The notes beneath the pieces were generated by a model that was given only the letters and a program-made list of their open reading frames with translations, searched no databases and was not told where the DNA came from. This document shows positions 19,701 to 27,420 of a DNA stretch of 64,000 nt, piece after piece. A program made the position numbers and the translations under genes. Source of the DNA: Pseudomonas silesiensis (GTDB lineage: Bacteria; Pseudomonadota; Gammaproteobacteria; Pseudomonadales; Pseudomonadaceae); assembly GCF_001661075.1 (NCBI RefSeq), contig NZ_CP014870.1, forward strand, positions 3,430,501 through 3,494,500, in the 5' to 3' direction. Position 1 is the first letter of the stretch. Each line of letters starts with the position of its first letter.

Positions 19701-21579
19701 GCTCAGACAGCTTTGGTTATTGCTTCCTAAAGCCATTGAGGAATTGAGACAAGTATTTTTGCAGCGGCATGACCTGGCAAGGACAAGCACCGCGCAAGCG
19801 AGATTAGCGCTTGATACCAAGCTGGCACAGTACCGACAAGCAAACGAGCCATTTATCGAAGCATTACAAGCACTCGCAGACAAGGCTGCCGAGTTATCTG
19901 AAGCAGACAGGACGGATCCAAGACCCGGTGCAGAGCGCAGTGACGCAATCCAATCGATCTATGACTATTGGGCAACCGTCTTTGATACCCTTTCGCAAAA
20001 ATTTATAGGTTCCTTTGATAGCGAGCAAGGTGAAAACCGTATTGAAATCGGTAAACGCTGCGAAACGGAACTCCCCCAACACATCACAACGGCTTATAAC
20101 GAATACATAAACAGTAACAAGACATCATTCGAACTGCTCATCGAAATGATTGAGCCCGCTGAAAAAATTGAAACGTTGCTCCAGCAGGCAGACCCCGCCC
20201 TGCAGGTCTTGCTATTGAAGGAAAAACCCACCGATAAATACATATCTCCAGCCCTCCTGAAACAAGCTATGCTGGTATTTCTCAACGAGTTGGTAATGGA
20301 TCGTGGCCATGTTCCGGAACCGGCAGAGTTACCCTTCGCCGATGAGCTTACCGATTCCGGAACGCGCAGAAGCATTTTCGCTCATTCCGAAATGCGTACG
20401 ACCACAGGGTACTCGACCGCTGAGAAAATTGATGTGCTCAAGAACGTGCTGGAGCGCTATGAACGTTTGGAGAATGCCGTCAGTTCATTAACCGAAATGG
20501 GTTCCGGTTTCGTGCGGGAGGAATACCGAACACTTTTTCTGGAGCACCTCAATGACGCCCGTTCCAGCTTGGAAACGCAACTGGCAGACGAGATACTCAT
20601 TGACGAAGGATTCGCCCCGAAACCAAGACCTGAGAAACCAACGAAGGTCAAGACGGCCAACAAAAAAGTCATCAAGACCAGTAAGGGCAGCCTGGTAGGC
20701 GATCTGCGAACAGGGCAGACCGGTGCCACGGGCAGCTTTGTCGACATCAAGGACCCCATAACAGGGAAGACCGTCGCCACCTTCGAGGAAGACACCAGTG
20801 AAGGCCTTTGGAAAGTGGTCACTGGAGAAAGCTCGTCACAGGCGCCCTCACCTGAAGTTCCACCTGTGCCCGTGGTGCCTTCGGCTCGCTCACTGAAGAA
20901 GATAAAAGCGCAGGCGCAAGAGATATTGGACGATCGAGATCGTATTGAAAGGCGTATCCGTTTTCAACAGAAACAACTGCGCGATCCCCGCCGTCTCGAA
21001 GGCCTGCAACCTTGGGAGTGGGATCATATGCTGACCACGCCTGCCACGAAACTTGAGTCCCTGGCCAGAGAAATTCAGAGCGACCATGCTACAAATTCCG
21101 ATGCCCTGCAATTGGCAGAGCATTACTTGGGTGATGCGGAGTCCATGAAAAAGCAGGCACGCGAATTTTGCAGCGAGGGTTACCTGTTACAGCGTCCCAG
21201 AGCTTCAAATATCAAATATCTGTTGGAACACAAATTCGTCATCATCGACTTGGTCAAGACGCGCTTCCCATTGAAGGCTGGCGATTTTCTTACAGAATAC
21301 GCAGTGCACGATAAAAGCAAGATCAAAGACGGAAAACTGGATAATGATAAAGCGTTATGGTACGCGCATTTTCATTACGCGTCAGTAGATGCCCCGATAT
21401 CACCCCCTGCATACGCCCATCTAAAAATTCAGGCGGAACGAAAATATACGCAAAGAGAACTATTCGAAAAGAATAAAAACAATGCCCGCGCGATCATTGA
21501 TCTGAAAAAAGAAGAAATACCACTGGCGTTGGCTGAAGAGCTGTTTCTGAGGGTGAAGAAAAAACCAGAAGCGCATTGA
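16702..21579 (+). CDS. Giant dermonecrotic-toxin-like protein (DUF6543 type), copy 2
   Basis: 1,625 residues from MPDPNTPALS; this ATG has AGGA before it and aligns with the start of copy 1, so the longer open frame upstream is rejected. Landmarks match copy 1: FAHRPALFSVVFNALRERIL, FNEGIENIHDFSR, AAGYPGGAGIIEHVRMSLTE, a hydrophobic hairpin around residues 710-755 and the C-terminal LKAGDFLTEYAVHDKSK. The two copies diverge sharply between about residues 955 and 1180, a coiled-coil region that is also visibly richer in A and T in this copy, then become similar again. That pattern suggests exchange or fast change of one module between conserved ends. Function beyond the family name is not known to me. 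Confidence 0.8.
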   Translation: MPDPNTPALSTTLSQLPAQAIHERFAHRPALFSVVFNALRERILERYPTLEMDLRAVKLASPDPSGGWTFQLLSNVAVNHVLNPQLLDWRPQHDLPFYLTQKIPSRLKTKVPPYVIDMQVIAQIIDALPSTIHIYFQQALADYWSEIDAQGDSRWQWLGDFLNGQITAAAAARADLTQTQRDMLSLVAACPERLQRVSRSTPATYAYFIETTLTRDGEPARLLTPDLLLVRDKQVLLCGVAGAIEAFDSIDAFDEAWGTRMQSRFQFDSIRFKRNEPDGNVFEQQAGLILNQQLEDLETLSYQGHSERALERRLEQLTDPSVLFSSVPAASTALLQKVNNHLPEWLKQADARDRFAYHRHLQDMALVLKQNQGRSFNEGIENIHDFSRVALRKQMQIDHAGHDPDDVVLDFAVAAGYPGGAGIIEHVRMSLTELALKNLAGKPKGTLALSSKSGKALPSWLNEDYLLGSAGLIQRVDIGTTYPQKINNLLLSDTADARRRETLFTRELKVRLPMLALEYKIRKQYGVSAKGYRYVAALMGETPSDRIADDQKITLRPLALSRKPGAVPDQVNNIFIIEARDTSVGPHLLYRPLYPEPLREYPTRQALLDAIATPGELQDSVLTWLTDKVRPIYDHGGIQEPHIRHFLNGDEFGFYEKPAPATLAVDEGAEEWLNAQANNTLLNQLFSSTARALVDLADRDSVSNSESRWAILMEGAWLLFNTLLLPLVQGPAMLAGWFLVLVSSLEQDLAGLDSDDPTTREQALIDLLLNTAMILLHASTPSNRTRQPLADPASQDRELHLADWRHVENALSHPHSTPVVRQGSTALPGTPPSDGHTTLDFGRSIASPTASTRLLDALLAVNVPWPETLPFAQASGPFKGLYRIADTWHASVGGLLFQVGVEPGFAEVYLVDPKRPLHPGFKLASDGQGHWRLDRGAKLDGGMPRDRVGAWQVKHNKALKALQKQFNNLMAPLDQLAATARSAEAELTAARKDLARQTKKLRQLWLLLPKAIEELRQVFLQRHDLARTSTAQARLALDTKLAQYRQANEPFIEALQALADKAAELSEADRTDPRPGAERSDAIQSIYDYWATVFDTLSQKFIGSFDSEQGENRIEIGKRCETELPQHITTAYNEYINSNKTSFELLIEMIEPAEKIETLLQQADPALQVLLLKEKPTDKYISPALLKQAMLVFLNELVMDRGHVPEPAELPFADELTDSGTRRSIFAHSEMRTTTGYSTAEKIDVLKNVLERYERLENAVSSLTEMGSGFVREEYRTLFLEHLNDARSSLETQLADEILIDEGFAPKPRPEKPTKVKTANKKVIKTSKGSLVGDLRTGQTGATGSFVDIKDPITGKTVATFEEDTSEGLWKVVTGESSSQAPSPEVPPVPVVPSARSLKKIKAQAQEILDDRDRIERRIRFQQKQLRDPRRLEGLQPWEWDHMLTTPATKLESLAREIQSDHATNSDALQLAEHYLGDAESMKKQAREFCSEGYLLQRPRASNIKYLLEHKFVIIDLVKTRFPLKAGDFLTEYAVHDKSKIKDGKLDNDKALWYAHFHYASVDAPISPPAYAHLKIQAERKYTQRELFEKNKNNARAIIDLKKEEIPLALAEELFLRVKKKPEAH

Positions 21580-21586
21580 AATCCGC

Positions 21587-21628
21587 GACATCCTCGGAAC
21601 GCCGCCCGGAGCAAGTTCGCTCCTACAG
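21587..21628. repeat. REP half-element
   Basis: A single copy of the CGGAACGCCGCCCGGAGCAAG variant joined to TTCGCTCCTACAG. The same sequence forms the outer arm of the nested repeat at 46592-46789. It lies 8 bases after the second giant gene. Confidence 0.65.
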
Positions 21629-21652
21629 TGATTCTGACTAAAGCGGATTGAT

Positions 21653-21683
21653 AAAAAAACGCAGCCCAGGCTGCGTTTTTTTT
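21653..21683. terminator. Bidirectional terminator between convergent genes
   Basis: AAAAAAACGCAGCC and GGCTGCGTTTTTTTT form a 14-base stem with a two-base centre, flanked by A and T runs on both sides. It can serve the second giant gene (plus) and the RND exporter gene (minus, stop at 21695). Confidence 0.9.
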
Positions 21684-21694
21684 ATGCATCTGAA

Positions 21695-24079
21695 TCAGTG
21701 AGCGAACAGCGAATTGCCCTTCTGCCCCGCCAGTTTTTCCGGCTTGATCAGGAACCGCGCCAGCGCCGGCAGCAGCCACAATGCGCCGAACATGTTCCAC
21801 AGCAGCATGAAGGTCAGCATCAGCCCCATGTCGGCCTGGAACTTGATGGCCGAGAAGATCCAGGTGCACACGCCGATGGCCAGGCACAGGCCGGTGAACA
21901 ACACGGCTTTACCGGTGGATTTCAACGTCTGGTAATACGCTTCCTGCAACGGCAAGCCGGCACGCAGGAAACTTTCCAGGCGGCTGTAGATATAGATGCC
22001 GTAGTCCACGCCGATCCCAACCCCCAGCGCCACCACCGGCAGGGTCGCCACTTTCACGCCGATGCCCATGAACGCCATCAGCGCGTTGCCGAGTACCGAG
22101 GTCAGTACCAGCGGCAGCACGATGCACAGGGTCGCCGCCCAGGAACGGAAGGTGATCATGCACATGGTCGCGACGCAGATGTAGACGAGGATCAGGATGG
22201 TCAGCTCGGATTCCTTGATCACCTCGTTAGTGGCGGCCTCGATCCCGGCGTTGCCGGCGGCGAGGATGAACTCCAGGCCGTCCTTGTTGTTCTCCTTGGC
22301 GAAGTCCTGCACCGCATGCACCGCGCGGTCCAGGGTTTCGGCCTTGTGATCATTGAGGAATACAAGCACCGGCGCCAGGGAGCAGCTGTTGTTGTACAAG
22401 CCGTCAGCCCGGGCGATGGAGTTGTTCAGCACGTCCGGGTTGCGTGACAGGGTTTCCCATTTCAGGTTGCCCTCGTTCATGCCCTTGATCATCTGCTTGG
22501 ATACCGTCACCAGCGAGATCGCCGACTGCACGCCCTCGGTGTTCTGCATCTTCCACATCAGCTCGTCGATCGGCGCCATGGCTTCGTAGCGCGAGCAGCC
22601 TTCGGACTTGGTCTTGACCATCACCACTAACACGTCGGAGCTGGTGGAGTAGTTGCTGATGATGAAGTTGTTGTCCTGGTTGTAGCGCGAGTCCGGACGC
22701 AGTTCCGGCGCCCCCTGGTCGAGGTCACCGATTTTCAGGTTCTGGCTGTACCAGAGGCCGCCACCGAAGGCGATCAGTGCCAGGGCAATGGACACCGGGG
22801 CGACTTTCGGGCTGGCGAAGTTCGACAGCAGGCGCCAGAACGGGTGTTCGCGATGCGCGTCTTTCTTGCTGCGTTCGACCGCACGCTTGCTGATGCCAAC
22901 GTAGGAAATCGCCACCGGCAGCAGGATCAGGTTGGTGAACACGATCACCGCGACACCAATGGATGCGCCGATCGCCAGTTCACGGATCACACCGATATCG
23001 ATGATCAGCAGCGTGATGAATCCCACCGCATCCGCGAGGATCGCGATCATCCCCGGTAGAAACAGTTGACGGAAGGTGCGGCGCGCGGCCGTCAGGGCGT
23101 TGTCCGCTTCGCTGGACTGCAAGGCGATACCGTTGATTTTCTGTACGCCGTGGGAGATACCGATGGCGAAGATCAGGAATGGCACCAGCATCGAGTACGG
23201 GTCCAGCCCGAAGCCGAAAAAGTGCATCAGGCCAAGCTGCCACACCACGGCCACCAGCGTCGTGCTCAACACCGCCACGGTGCTGCGCATGCAGTTGGTG
23301 AACCAGTAGAGCAGGATCAGGGTGATGACGAAGGCCACGCCGAAGAACATCACCACCATGACCAGGCCATCGATCAGGTCGCCGACTTTCTTGGCGAAAC
23401 CGACGATGTGGATCTGCACGTTAGGGTTCTGGGCTTCGAATTTGTCGCGGATCTTTTCTTCCAGCTCGTGGGAGAACTTGCGGTAATCCAGGGCCAGCAG
23501 CGTTCCCTGGTCCTGCGGGTCCGGGTAGGACTCCAGCAGCGGGATGTCGACGATGCTCGACTTGAAGTCGTTGGCCACCAGGCGCCCGACCTGCCCGGAC
23601 TTGAGCACGTTGTTGCGCAGCAGGTCGAGGCTCTGCTGGGAACCGTTATAGCTCTGGGGAATGACTTCACCACCGGCGAAGCCCTCCTCCGTCACTTCGG
23701 TCCAGCGCACGCTCGGACTCCACAGCGACTTGAGGCCGGAACGGTCGACGCCGGAAATGTAGAACACCTCGTCGTTGATCTGGCGCAGGGTCTCCATGTA
23801 CTCCTTGGAGAAGATGTCGCCATCGGTGGCTTCGACCGAAATCCGCACGGTATTGCCCAGGTTCGCCAGATCGTTGCGGTGCTCCATCATCTTTTGAATG
23901 AACGGATGATCGAGCGGAATCATTTTTTCGAAACTGGTGGACGGCCGGATCAGCGTCGCCTGCCAGAACAGGAACACACTGACCAGCAGGCAGATGAAGA
24001 TCACTGCCGGGCGGTTATTGAAAATCAGGCGCTCGAGGAACGTCGCCTTGTCTTGATGATGACTGCTCAAGGATGTCAT
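21695..24079 (-). CDS. RND-superfamily (MMPL/SSD type) exporter
   Basis: 794 residues with two matching halves. Each has one hydrophobic segment, a large exported loop and then a five-segment cluster of the sterol-sensing/MMPL type (first cluster near VVMVVMFFGVAFVITLILLY, second near ILILVYICVATMCMITF). This is a predicted RND superfamily exporter that does not need the tripartite AcrB layout. In pseudomonads, such genes travel with a YCF48-like propeller gene, as here (28-base gap). They are often linked to export of lipids or hydrophobic compounds, which is an inference for this case. The ATG is at the head of a polar cytoplasmic tail, MTSLSSHHQDK. Confidence 0.88.
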   Translation of the reverse strand: MTSLSSHHQDKATFLERLIFNNRPAVIFICLLVSVFLFWQATLIRPSTSFEKMIPLDHPFIQKMMEHRNDLANLGNTVRISVEATDGDIFSKEYMETLRQINDEVFYISGVDRSGLKSLWSPSVRWTEVTEEGFAGGEVIPQSYNGSQQSLDLLRNNVLKSGQVGRLVANDFKSSIVDIPLLESYPDPQDQGTLLALDYRKFSHELEEKIRDKFEAQNPNVQIHIVGFAKKVGDLIDGLVMVVMFFGVAFVITLILLYWFTNCMRSTVAVLSTTLVAVVWQLGLMHFFGFGLDPYSMLVPFLIFAIGISHGVQKINGIALQSSEADNALTAARRTFRQLFLPGMIAILADAVGFITLLIIDIGVIRELAIGASIGVAVIVFTNLILLPVAISYVGISKRAVERSKKDAHREHPFWRLLSNFASPKVAPVSIALALIAFGGGLWYSQNLKIGDLDQGAPELRPDSRYNQDNNFIISNYSTSSDVLVVMVKTKSEGCSRYEAMAPIDELMWKMQNTEGVQSAISLVTVSKQMIKGMNEGNLKWETLSRNPDVLNNSIARADGLYNNSCSLAPVLVFLNDHKAETLDRAVHAVQDFAKENNKDGLEFILAAGNAGIEAATNEVIKESELTILILVYICVATMCMITFRSWAATLCIVLPLVLTSVLGNALMAFMGIGVKVATLPVVALGVGIGVDYGIYIYSRLESFLRAGLPLQEAYYQTLKSTGKAVLFTGLCLAIGVCTWIFSAIKFQADMGLMLTFMLLWNMFGALWLLPALARFLIKPEKLAGQKGNSLFAH

Positions 24080-24107
24080 AGACCCGCCTTCTTATTATGT
24101 GCCCGGC

Positions 24108-25181
24108 TCATTTGGACGACCCGTTTTTGCCATTTTCGGCGCCGGCGCCGGTTGGCGAGGTGACGCGTACGCCGCCCTGACCTGCCAGAACCAGATTGCC
24201 GTTGCCCGCCGCGGTGACGGCCGAAACGGAAATGCGATCCGGGCGATTGAACACGCTGAAGGTTTCGCCATTGTCGTTGCTGCGGATCACCGAACCGCCA
24301 TTGCCAACGATCACGATGGAACCGTCATCGAGCAGCGTGGCGCCGGACAAACCGAACTCCAGCGCGCCGCGAGCGGCCTGCAACTCGACCTGTTCCCAGG
24401 TGCTGCCGAAATCCGTGGAGCGATACAGATTGCCTCTCAGCCCGTAGGCCAGCAGGGTGTTGGCCTGAGCGGTGCCGATCACGCCGAACAACGAGCCTTC
24501 ATAGGGGCCTTCGAGTTTCTCCCAGGTCTGGCCGCCATCGGCAGAGCGGAACATGCTGCCCTGCTCGCCAACGATGAACACCCCTGCATCCTTGACGGCT
24601 GCGATCGCGTTGAGGTGGAACTGGTCTTCGTTGTCCAGGCGGTCGCTGACGTCTTCCCAGTGCTTGCCACCGTCGGTGGTTGCCAACAGGGCACCATAGG
24701 CGCCCACGGCAAAGCCGCTGTCGACGTCCTGGAACCAGACATCGAGCAACGGCGATTCGCGTTTGAGGTCTTCGAACTGCTTGCTCCAGCTGACACCGCC
24801 GTCCTCGCTGGCGAGGATCTGCGCGTCATGGCCGACAGCCCAGCCGTGTTTGTCGTCGACGAAAAATACCGAGGTCAGCAGTTGCCGGGTCGGCACCTTG
24901 GCCTGGGTCCAGGTCGCCCCCTGGTCATCGGAATACAGGATGTGCCCGCGATCCCCGACCGCCACCAGGCGCTTGCCGGCGTGCACGACGTCAAGCATCA
25001 GGCTTTTGCTGGCCTTGGCGGATTCAACGGAATAAACCACATCGGACGCCGGTGCCGCAGCGGCCAGCGCAGGTGCCGACAGCACGGCACAGCCCAACAG
25101 CGAGAGCGCTGTAGCCAGCAACGCGAATTTGCGCAGTGCCGGCGGGCGGCAGATACCCACACCCATGACAGGCTCACTCAT
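24108..25181 (-). CDS. YCF48-family beta-propeller protein, exported
   Basis: 357 residues. The N-terminus has a signal peptide (ALRKFALLATALSLLGCAVL then APALAAAAPA; the LLGC could also be a lipobox). The body is a run of Asp-box/BNR-like repeats: YSDDQGATWTQ, ASEDGGVSWSK, ATTDGGKHWED, RSADGGQTWEK, RSTDFGSTWEQ, RSNDNGETF. This is the YCF48 / photosystem II assembly-like fold, used in non-photosynthetic bacteria as an envelope partner of RND exporters. It immediately precedes the exporter gene on the same strand. The usual upstream partners I recall (DUF1329 and DUF1302 outer-membrane genes) are absent here. Confidence 0.85.
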   Translation of the reverse strand: MSEPVMGVGICRPPALRKFALLATALSLLGCAVLSAPALAAAAPASDVVYSVESAKASKSLMLDVVHAGKRLVAVGDRGHILYSDDQGATWTQAKVPTRQLLTSVFFVDDKHGWAVGHDAQILASEDGGVSWSKQFEDLKRESPLLDVWFQDVDSGFAVGAYGALLATTDGGKHWEDVSDRLDNEDQFHLNAIAAVKDAGVFIVGEQGSMFRSADGGQTWEKLEGPYEGSLFGVIGTAQANTLLAYGLRGNLYRSTDFGSTWEQVELQAARGALEFGLSGATLLDDGSIVIVGNGGSVIRSNDNGETFSVFNRPDRISVSAVTAAGNGNLVLAGQGGVRVTSPTGAGAENGKNGSSK

Positions 25182-25460
25182 AGACCTTCCCCCATTATTA
25201 TTGTTAGGTCGTTCAACCTTTCTGGGCGCCGCAAGGGGTGCATCGGGATTGCCTGTTCAGGAGCATAGTCTTGAAACCCGCAATCCAGAGCCCCTTCGGA
25301 AGCTGGCTTTATCCTATCGGGGTTTGGAAAGGTCTGACAATCGACGCCACGTTATGTTTTGTTAACCAGGGGGGGTTGGGGGGAGGATGAATGATGGGGT
25401 ATCAGGTGGGGTGATTGGCGGATTGGTTGATGGTTGATGGCTGATGGCTGATGGCTGGTG

Positions 25461-25517
25461 TACATATCCGTTTCTGCGGTAACGGCCGCTGGCGGTTTCG
25501 CCCTTACGGCGAGTCAC
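25461..25517 (+). repeat. Left copy of inverted flanking repeat
   Basis: 57 bases beginning TACATATCCGTT and ending TTACGGCGAGTCAC. It matches the reverse complement of 27305-27361 at all but about 8 positions. The two copies face each other around the transposase remnants. Confidence 0.8.
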
Positions 25518-25774
25518 TTGGAAAAGCCCCAAGTAACCAAGGGCTCTTGCCCCTTTCGTTCGGTGCCTCGCTAGTGCTCGGCATGCCCTCGCTCCGGTCC
25601 TGCTCCGTGGGCCCGCCGCCATCGGCCATCCATGGCCGGGGGCGGCTAACCCGGCATCCATGCCGGGTTGCCCACTGCGCAGAACCTGCGCTCGGCCTCA
25701 CGAGGGGGCGTGCACCGCCAAAGCCAAAGCGAGGCGGCCTACCGGCCGGCCTATCCTTTGAAGCGTACGCGTCC

Positions 25775-25880
25775 CCCTGTAGGAGCGAGCTTGCTCGCGA
25801 TGGACCCAAGAGCGCCGCGTTTAACCAGTAAACACGCGTTATCGTTAACGATCATCGCGAGCAAGCTCGCTCCTACAGGG
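25775..25880. repeat. REP pair (REPIN), perfect 28-base arms
   Basis: Arms 25775-25802 and 25853-25880 are exact inverted copies (core GTAGGAGCGAGCTTGCTCGCG). The spacer, with GCGTTTAACCAGTA and CACGCGTTATCGTTAACGA, is almost the same as in the repeat at 46592-46789, so the whole unit, not only the ends, is mobile or copied. Confidence 0.9.
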
Positions 25881-25984
25881 GTCCGGGTACACCCGCGCTC
25901 TTCAGCACTCGTCAGGCCGAGCGTTAGCTCGCCTGCAGCTCTTGATTTTGATCCACCCGCCCCTTCATGCCCTGAGCCTTTCCG

Positions 25985-26300
25985 TCAACCCGAAGCTTCC
26001 TCCATTGGTATCTCTATCAATGTTGATCCCCGGCGTATCAAAGCCTGCAGGTAAGCCTTTTCGTCATAGACGGTGCTGGTTTTCCAGCACCGATAAACGA
26101 TTCTGATCCACTTGAAAGCGAGCCCTCTGAGAGTCGCTTGGTATGAGCAGCCTTTCGCCCGCTGCTGCCGATAATAGGCCTCGGCCCATGTGGATTGAGT
26201 GATGCTGTGAGCGGCCCATTCGACAAAGGTCTGGCGCAAGAAAGTTGAGCATTGGTAGCGCCAATACACGAGTTTCTTTTTTCCGCTACGCTGGGCAGCC
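25985..26300 (-). pseudogene. IS110-family transposase, C-terminal remnant
   Basis: About 100 codons that read as the end of an IS110-type transposase: FLRQTFVEWAAHSITQSTWA, AYYRQQRAKGCSYQAT and LAFKWIRIVYRCWKTSTVYD, ending at the stop at 25985. The N-terminal DEDD catalytic domain and most of the C-terminal domain are missing. The 5' side runs straight into IS3-family orfB sequence near 26285-26305, so the element was cut by a fusion. Not expected to be active. Confidence 0.75.
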
Positions 26301-26703
26301 AAGTGATATCCCAACACCACACCTGATTGGGAGCGTCAGCGCGATGCGTCGTCAGCACCCTGCGTTTCGGGGCTTTGGTTCGCCCGCGACGCACGTTTTG
26401 ATTAGCGGCTTTTAGCACGCGGTAAAAGGTCGACTCCGAAGCCAGGTAGATACCTTCATCGGCCAGTTTTGGAACGATTTGGTGCGGGGTGAGGCTGGCG
26501 TAGCCAACCTGATTGGCGGCATCAAGTACGGCTTGGCGCTCTGCCTCACTAAGCTTGTTCGACGGTGCTGCTCGCTGAGCTAGCAGTCGCCCGTCGCTGT
26601 CGGCGTGTCGCCAACGTTGAACTGTGCGCAGGCTCAGCCCCAGCTCATTACAGGCTCGATATCGACGAGCCCCACTCAACACCGCTTCAGCAATCAACTT
26701 CAT
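26290..26703 (-). pseudogene. IS3-family transposase OrfB, truncated
   Basis: About 138 codons of OrfB from MKLIAEAVLSGARRYRACNE. The helix-turn-helix part is present (LSLRTVQRWRH), as is the start of the rve integrase core (ADAPNQVWCWDITWLP, with the first catalytic Asp). The frame then leaves the family at about 26295, where the IS110 tail begins in another frame, so the second Asp and the Glu of the DDE triad are lost. Translation probably relied on a frameshift from orfA. The remaining ORF to 26038 is nonsense sequence. Confidence 0.75.
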
Positions 26704-26729
26704 GGCCTGCGTACGATCAGAGGCGCTGA

Positions 26730-27221
26730 TCAGTCTTCCTTGTCCTTGCCCCAGATCGCATTGGCTTTTTTTCTGAGCTCCAGCAAAGCCACCGCCTCCG
26801 CACGTCCAGCATCGGATTGGATCAACTGACGCTCCAGATCCTTGATCCGCCGCTGCTCGGGAGTTTTCTCTGCGCTGGGCTTTAGATCAACAAGGGTATT
26901 GGCGTTTTGGCAGGCCTCGCGCCATTGCTGGATTTGCTCCGGGTAGATGCCCTTGATCCGGCAGTATTGAGAAATTTCCACCTCGCTCAGCGGTGCGGTT
27001 TCCATCACGGCGTTGAATTTATCGGCGCTGGACCATTGATCACTGGTCTTGCCGTTTCCCGGCACGATCAAACCTTTATCTCTAGCCATTTGTCTCCAGT
27101 TTCGCAGTGACTGAGGCGTGAGATTGAGCGCAATGGCGAGTTCCGCCACTGAGCGATTGATAGGCGGCATCATTTGCAGGACGACCCAATCTTTGAAGTC
27201 GTCGTCATAGCGCTTGGACAT
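26730..27221 (-). CDS. IS3-family transposase OrfA
   Basis: 163 residues from MSKRYDDDFKDWVVLQMM. Two helix-turn-helix-like segments are visible (SVAELAIALNLTPQSLRNWR and EVEISQYCRIKGIYPEQIQQ), followed by a short heptad region (RIKDLERQLIQSDAGRAEAV) that links to OrfB. The OrfB frame starts 26 bases after its stop, so the arrangement is the usual overlapping or frameshifted IS3 pair. Intact by itself, but without a complete OrfB it cannot move the element. Confidence 0.75.
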   Translation of the reverse strand: MSKRYDDDFKDWVVLQMMPPINRSVAELAIALNLTPQSLRNWRQMARDKGLIVPGNGKTSDQWSSADKFNAVMETAPLSEVEISQYCRIKGIYPEQIQQWREACQNANTLVDLKPSAEKTPEQRRIKDLERQLIQSDAGRAEAVALLELRKKANAIWGKDKED

Positions 27222-27304
27222 TGCTAAACACCTTCGCCCTCTTGAATGAATGAGTCAATCAACAAGGGCGACAGGTAGCCTGACACGGAGGGCGTTTGAA
27301 AAAA

Positions 27305-27361
27305 GTGCCTCGCCGTAAGGGCGAAACCATAGGCGGCCGTTACCGCCCCAACGGATATGTA
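27305..27361 (-). repeat. Right copy of inverted flanking repeat
   Basis: Reverse complement of the 57-base repeat at 25461-25517 with about 8 mismatches. It lies between orfA and pepN. A 60-codon minus-strand frame (27224-27406) running through it is not credible as a gene. Confidence 0.8.
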
Positions 27362-27420
27362 CTCAATCAGCGAGAGCTTGGTCGGCCCAAAGGCCGCCAA
27401 GATCAAAAAAGAGTGCAGTA

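Larger units (their letters stand above)
25182..25984. other. Intergenic repeat-rich region without a credible gene
   Basis: After the exporter promoter zone there is a direct heptamer repeat (TGATGGC or TGATGGT, 25427-25457). From 25461 a long sequence follows that I recall as a dispersed intergenic repeat of Pseudomonas genomes (ATATCCGTTTCTGCGGTAAC... to about 25765), then a REP pair (25775-25880). Short open frames here are Pro/Arg/Ser-rich and not credible. The start of the long repeat recurs inverted at 27305-27361. Confidence 0.6.

Noticed and set aside
25451..26054. Several plus-strand frames over 80 codons in the repeat region
   Set aside because: Pro/Arg/Ser-rich, without ribosome sites, and made of REP and dispersed repeat sequence.
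27224..27406. 60-codon frame between the transposase and pepN
   Set aside because: It is translated from the intergenic repeat; similar spurious frames come from every copy of this repeat.
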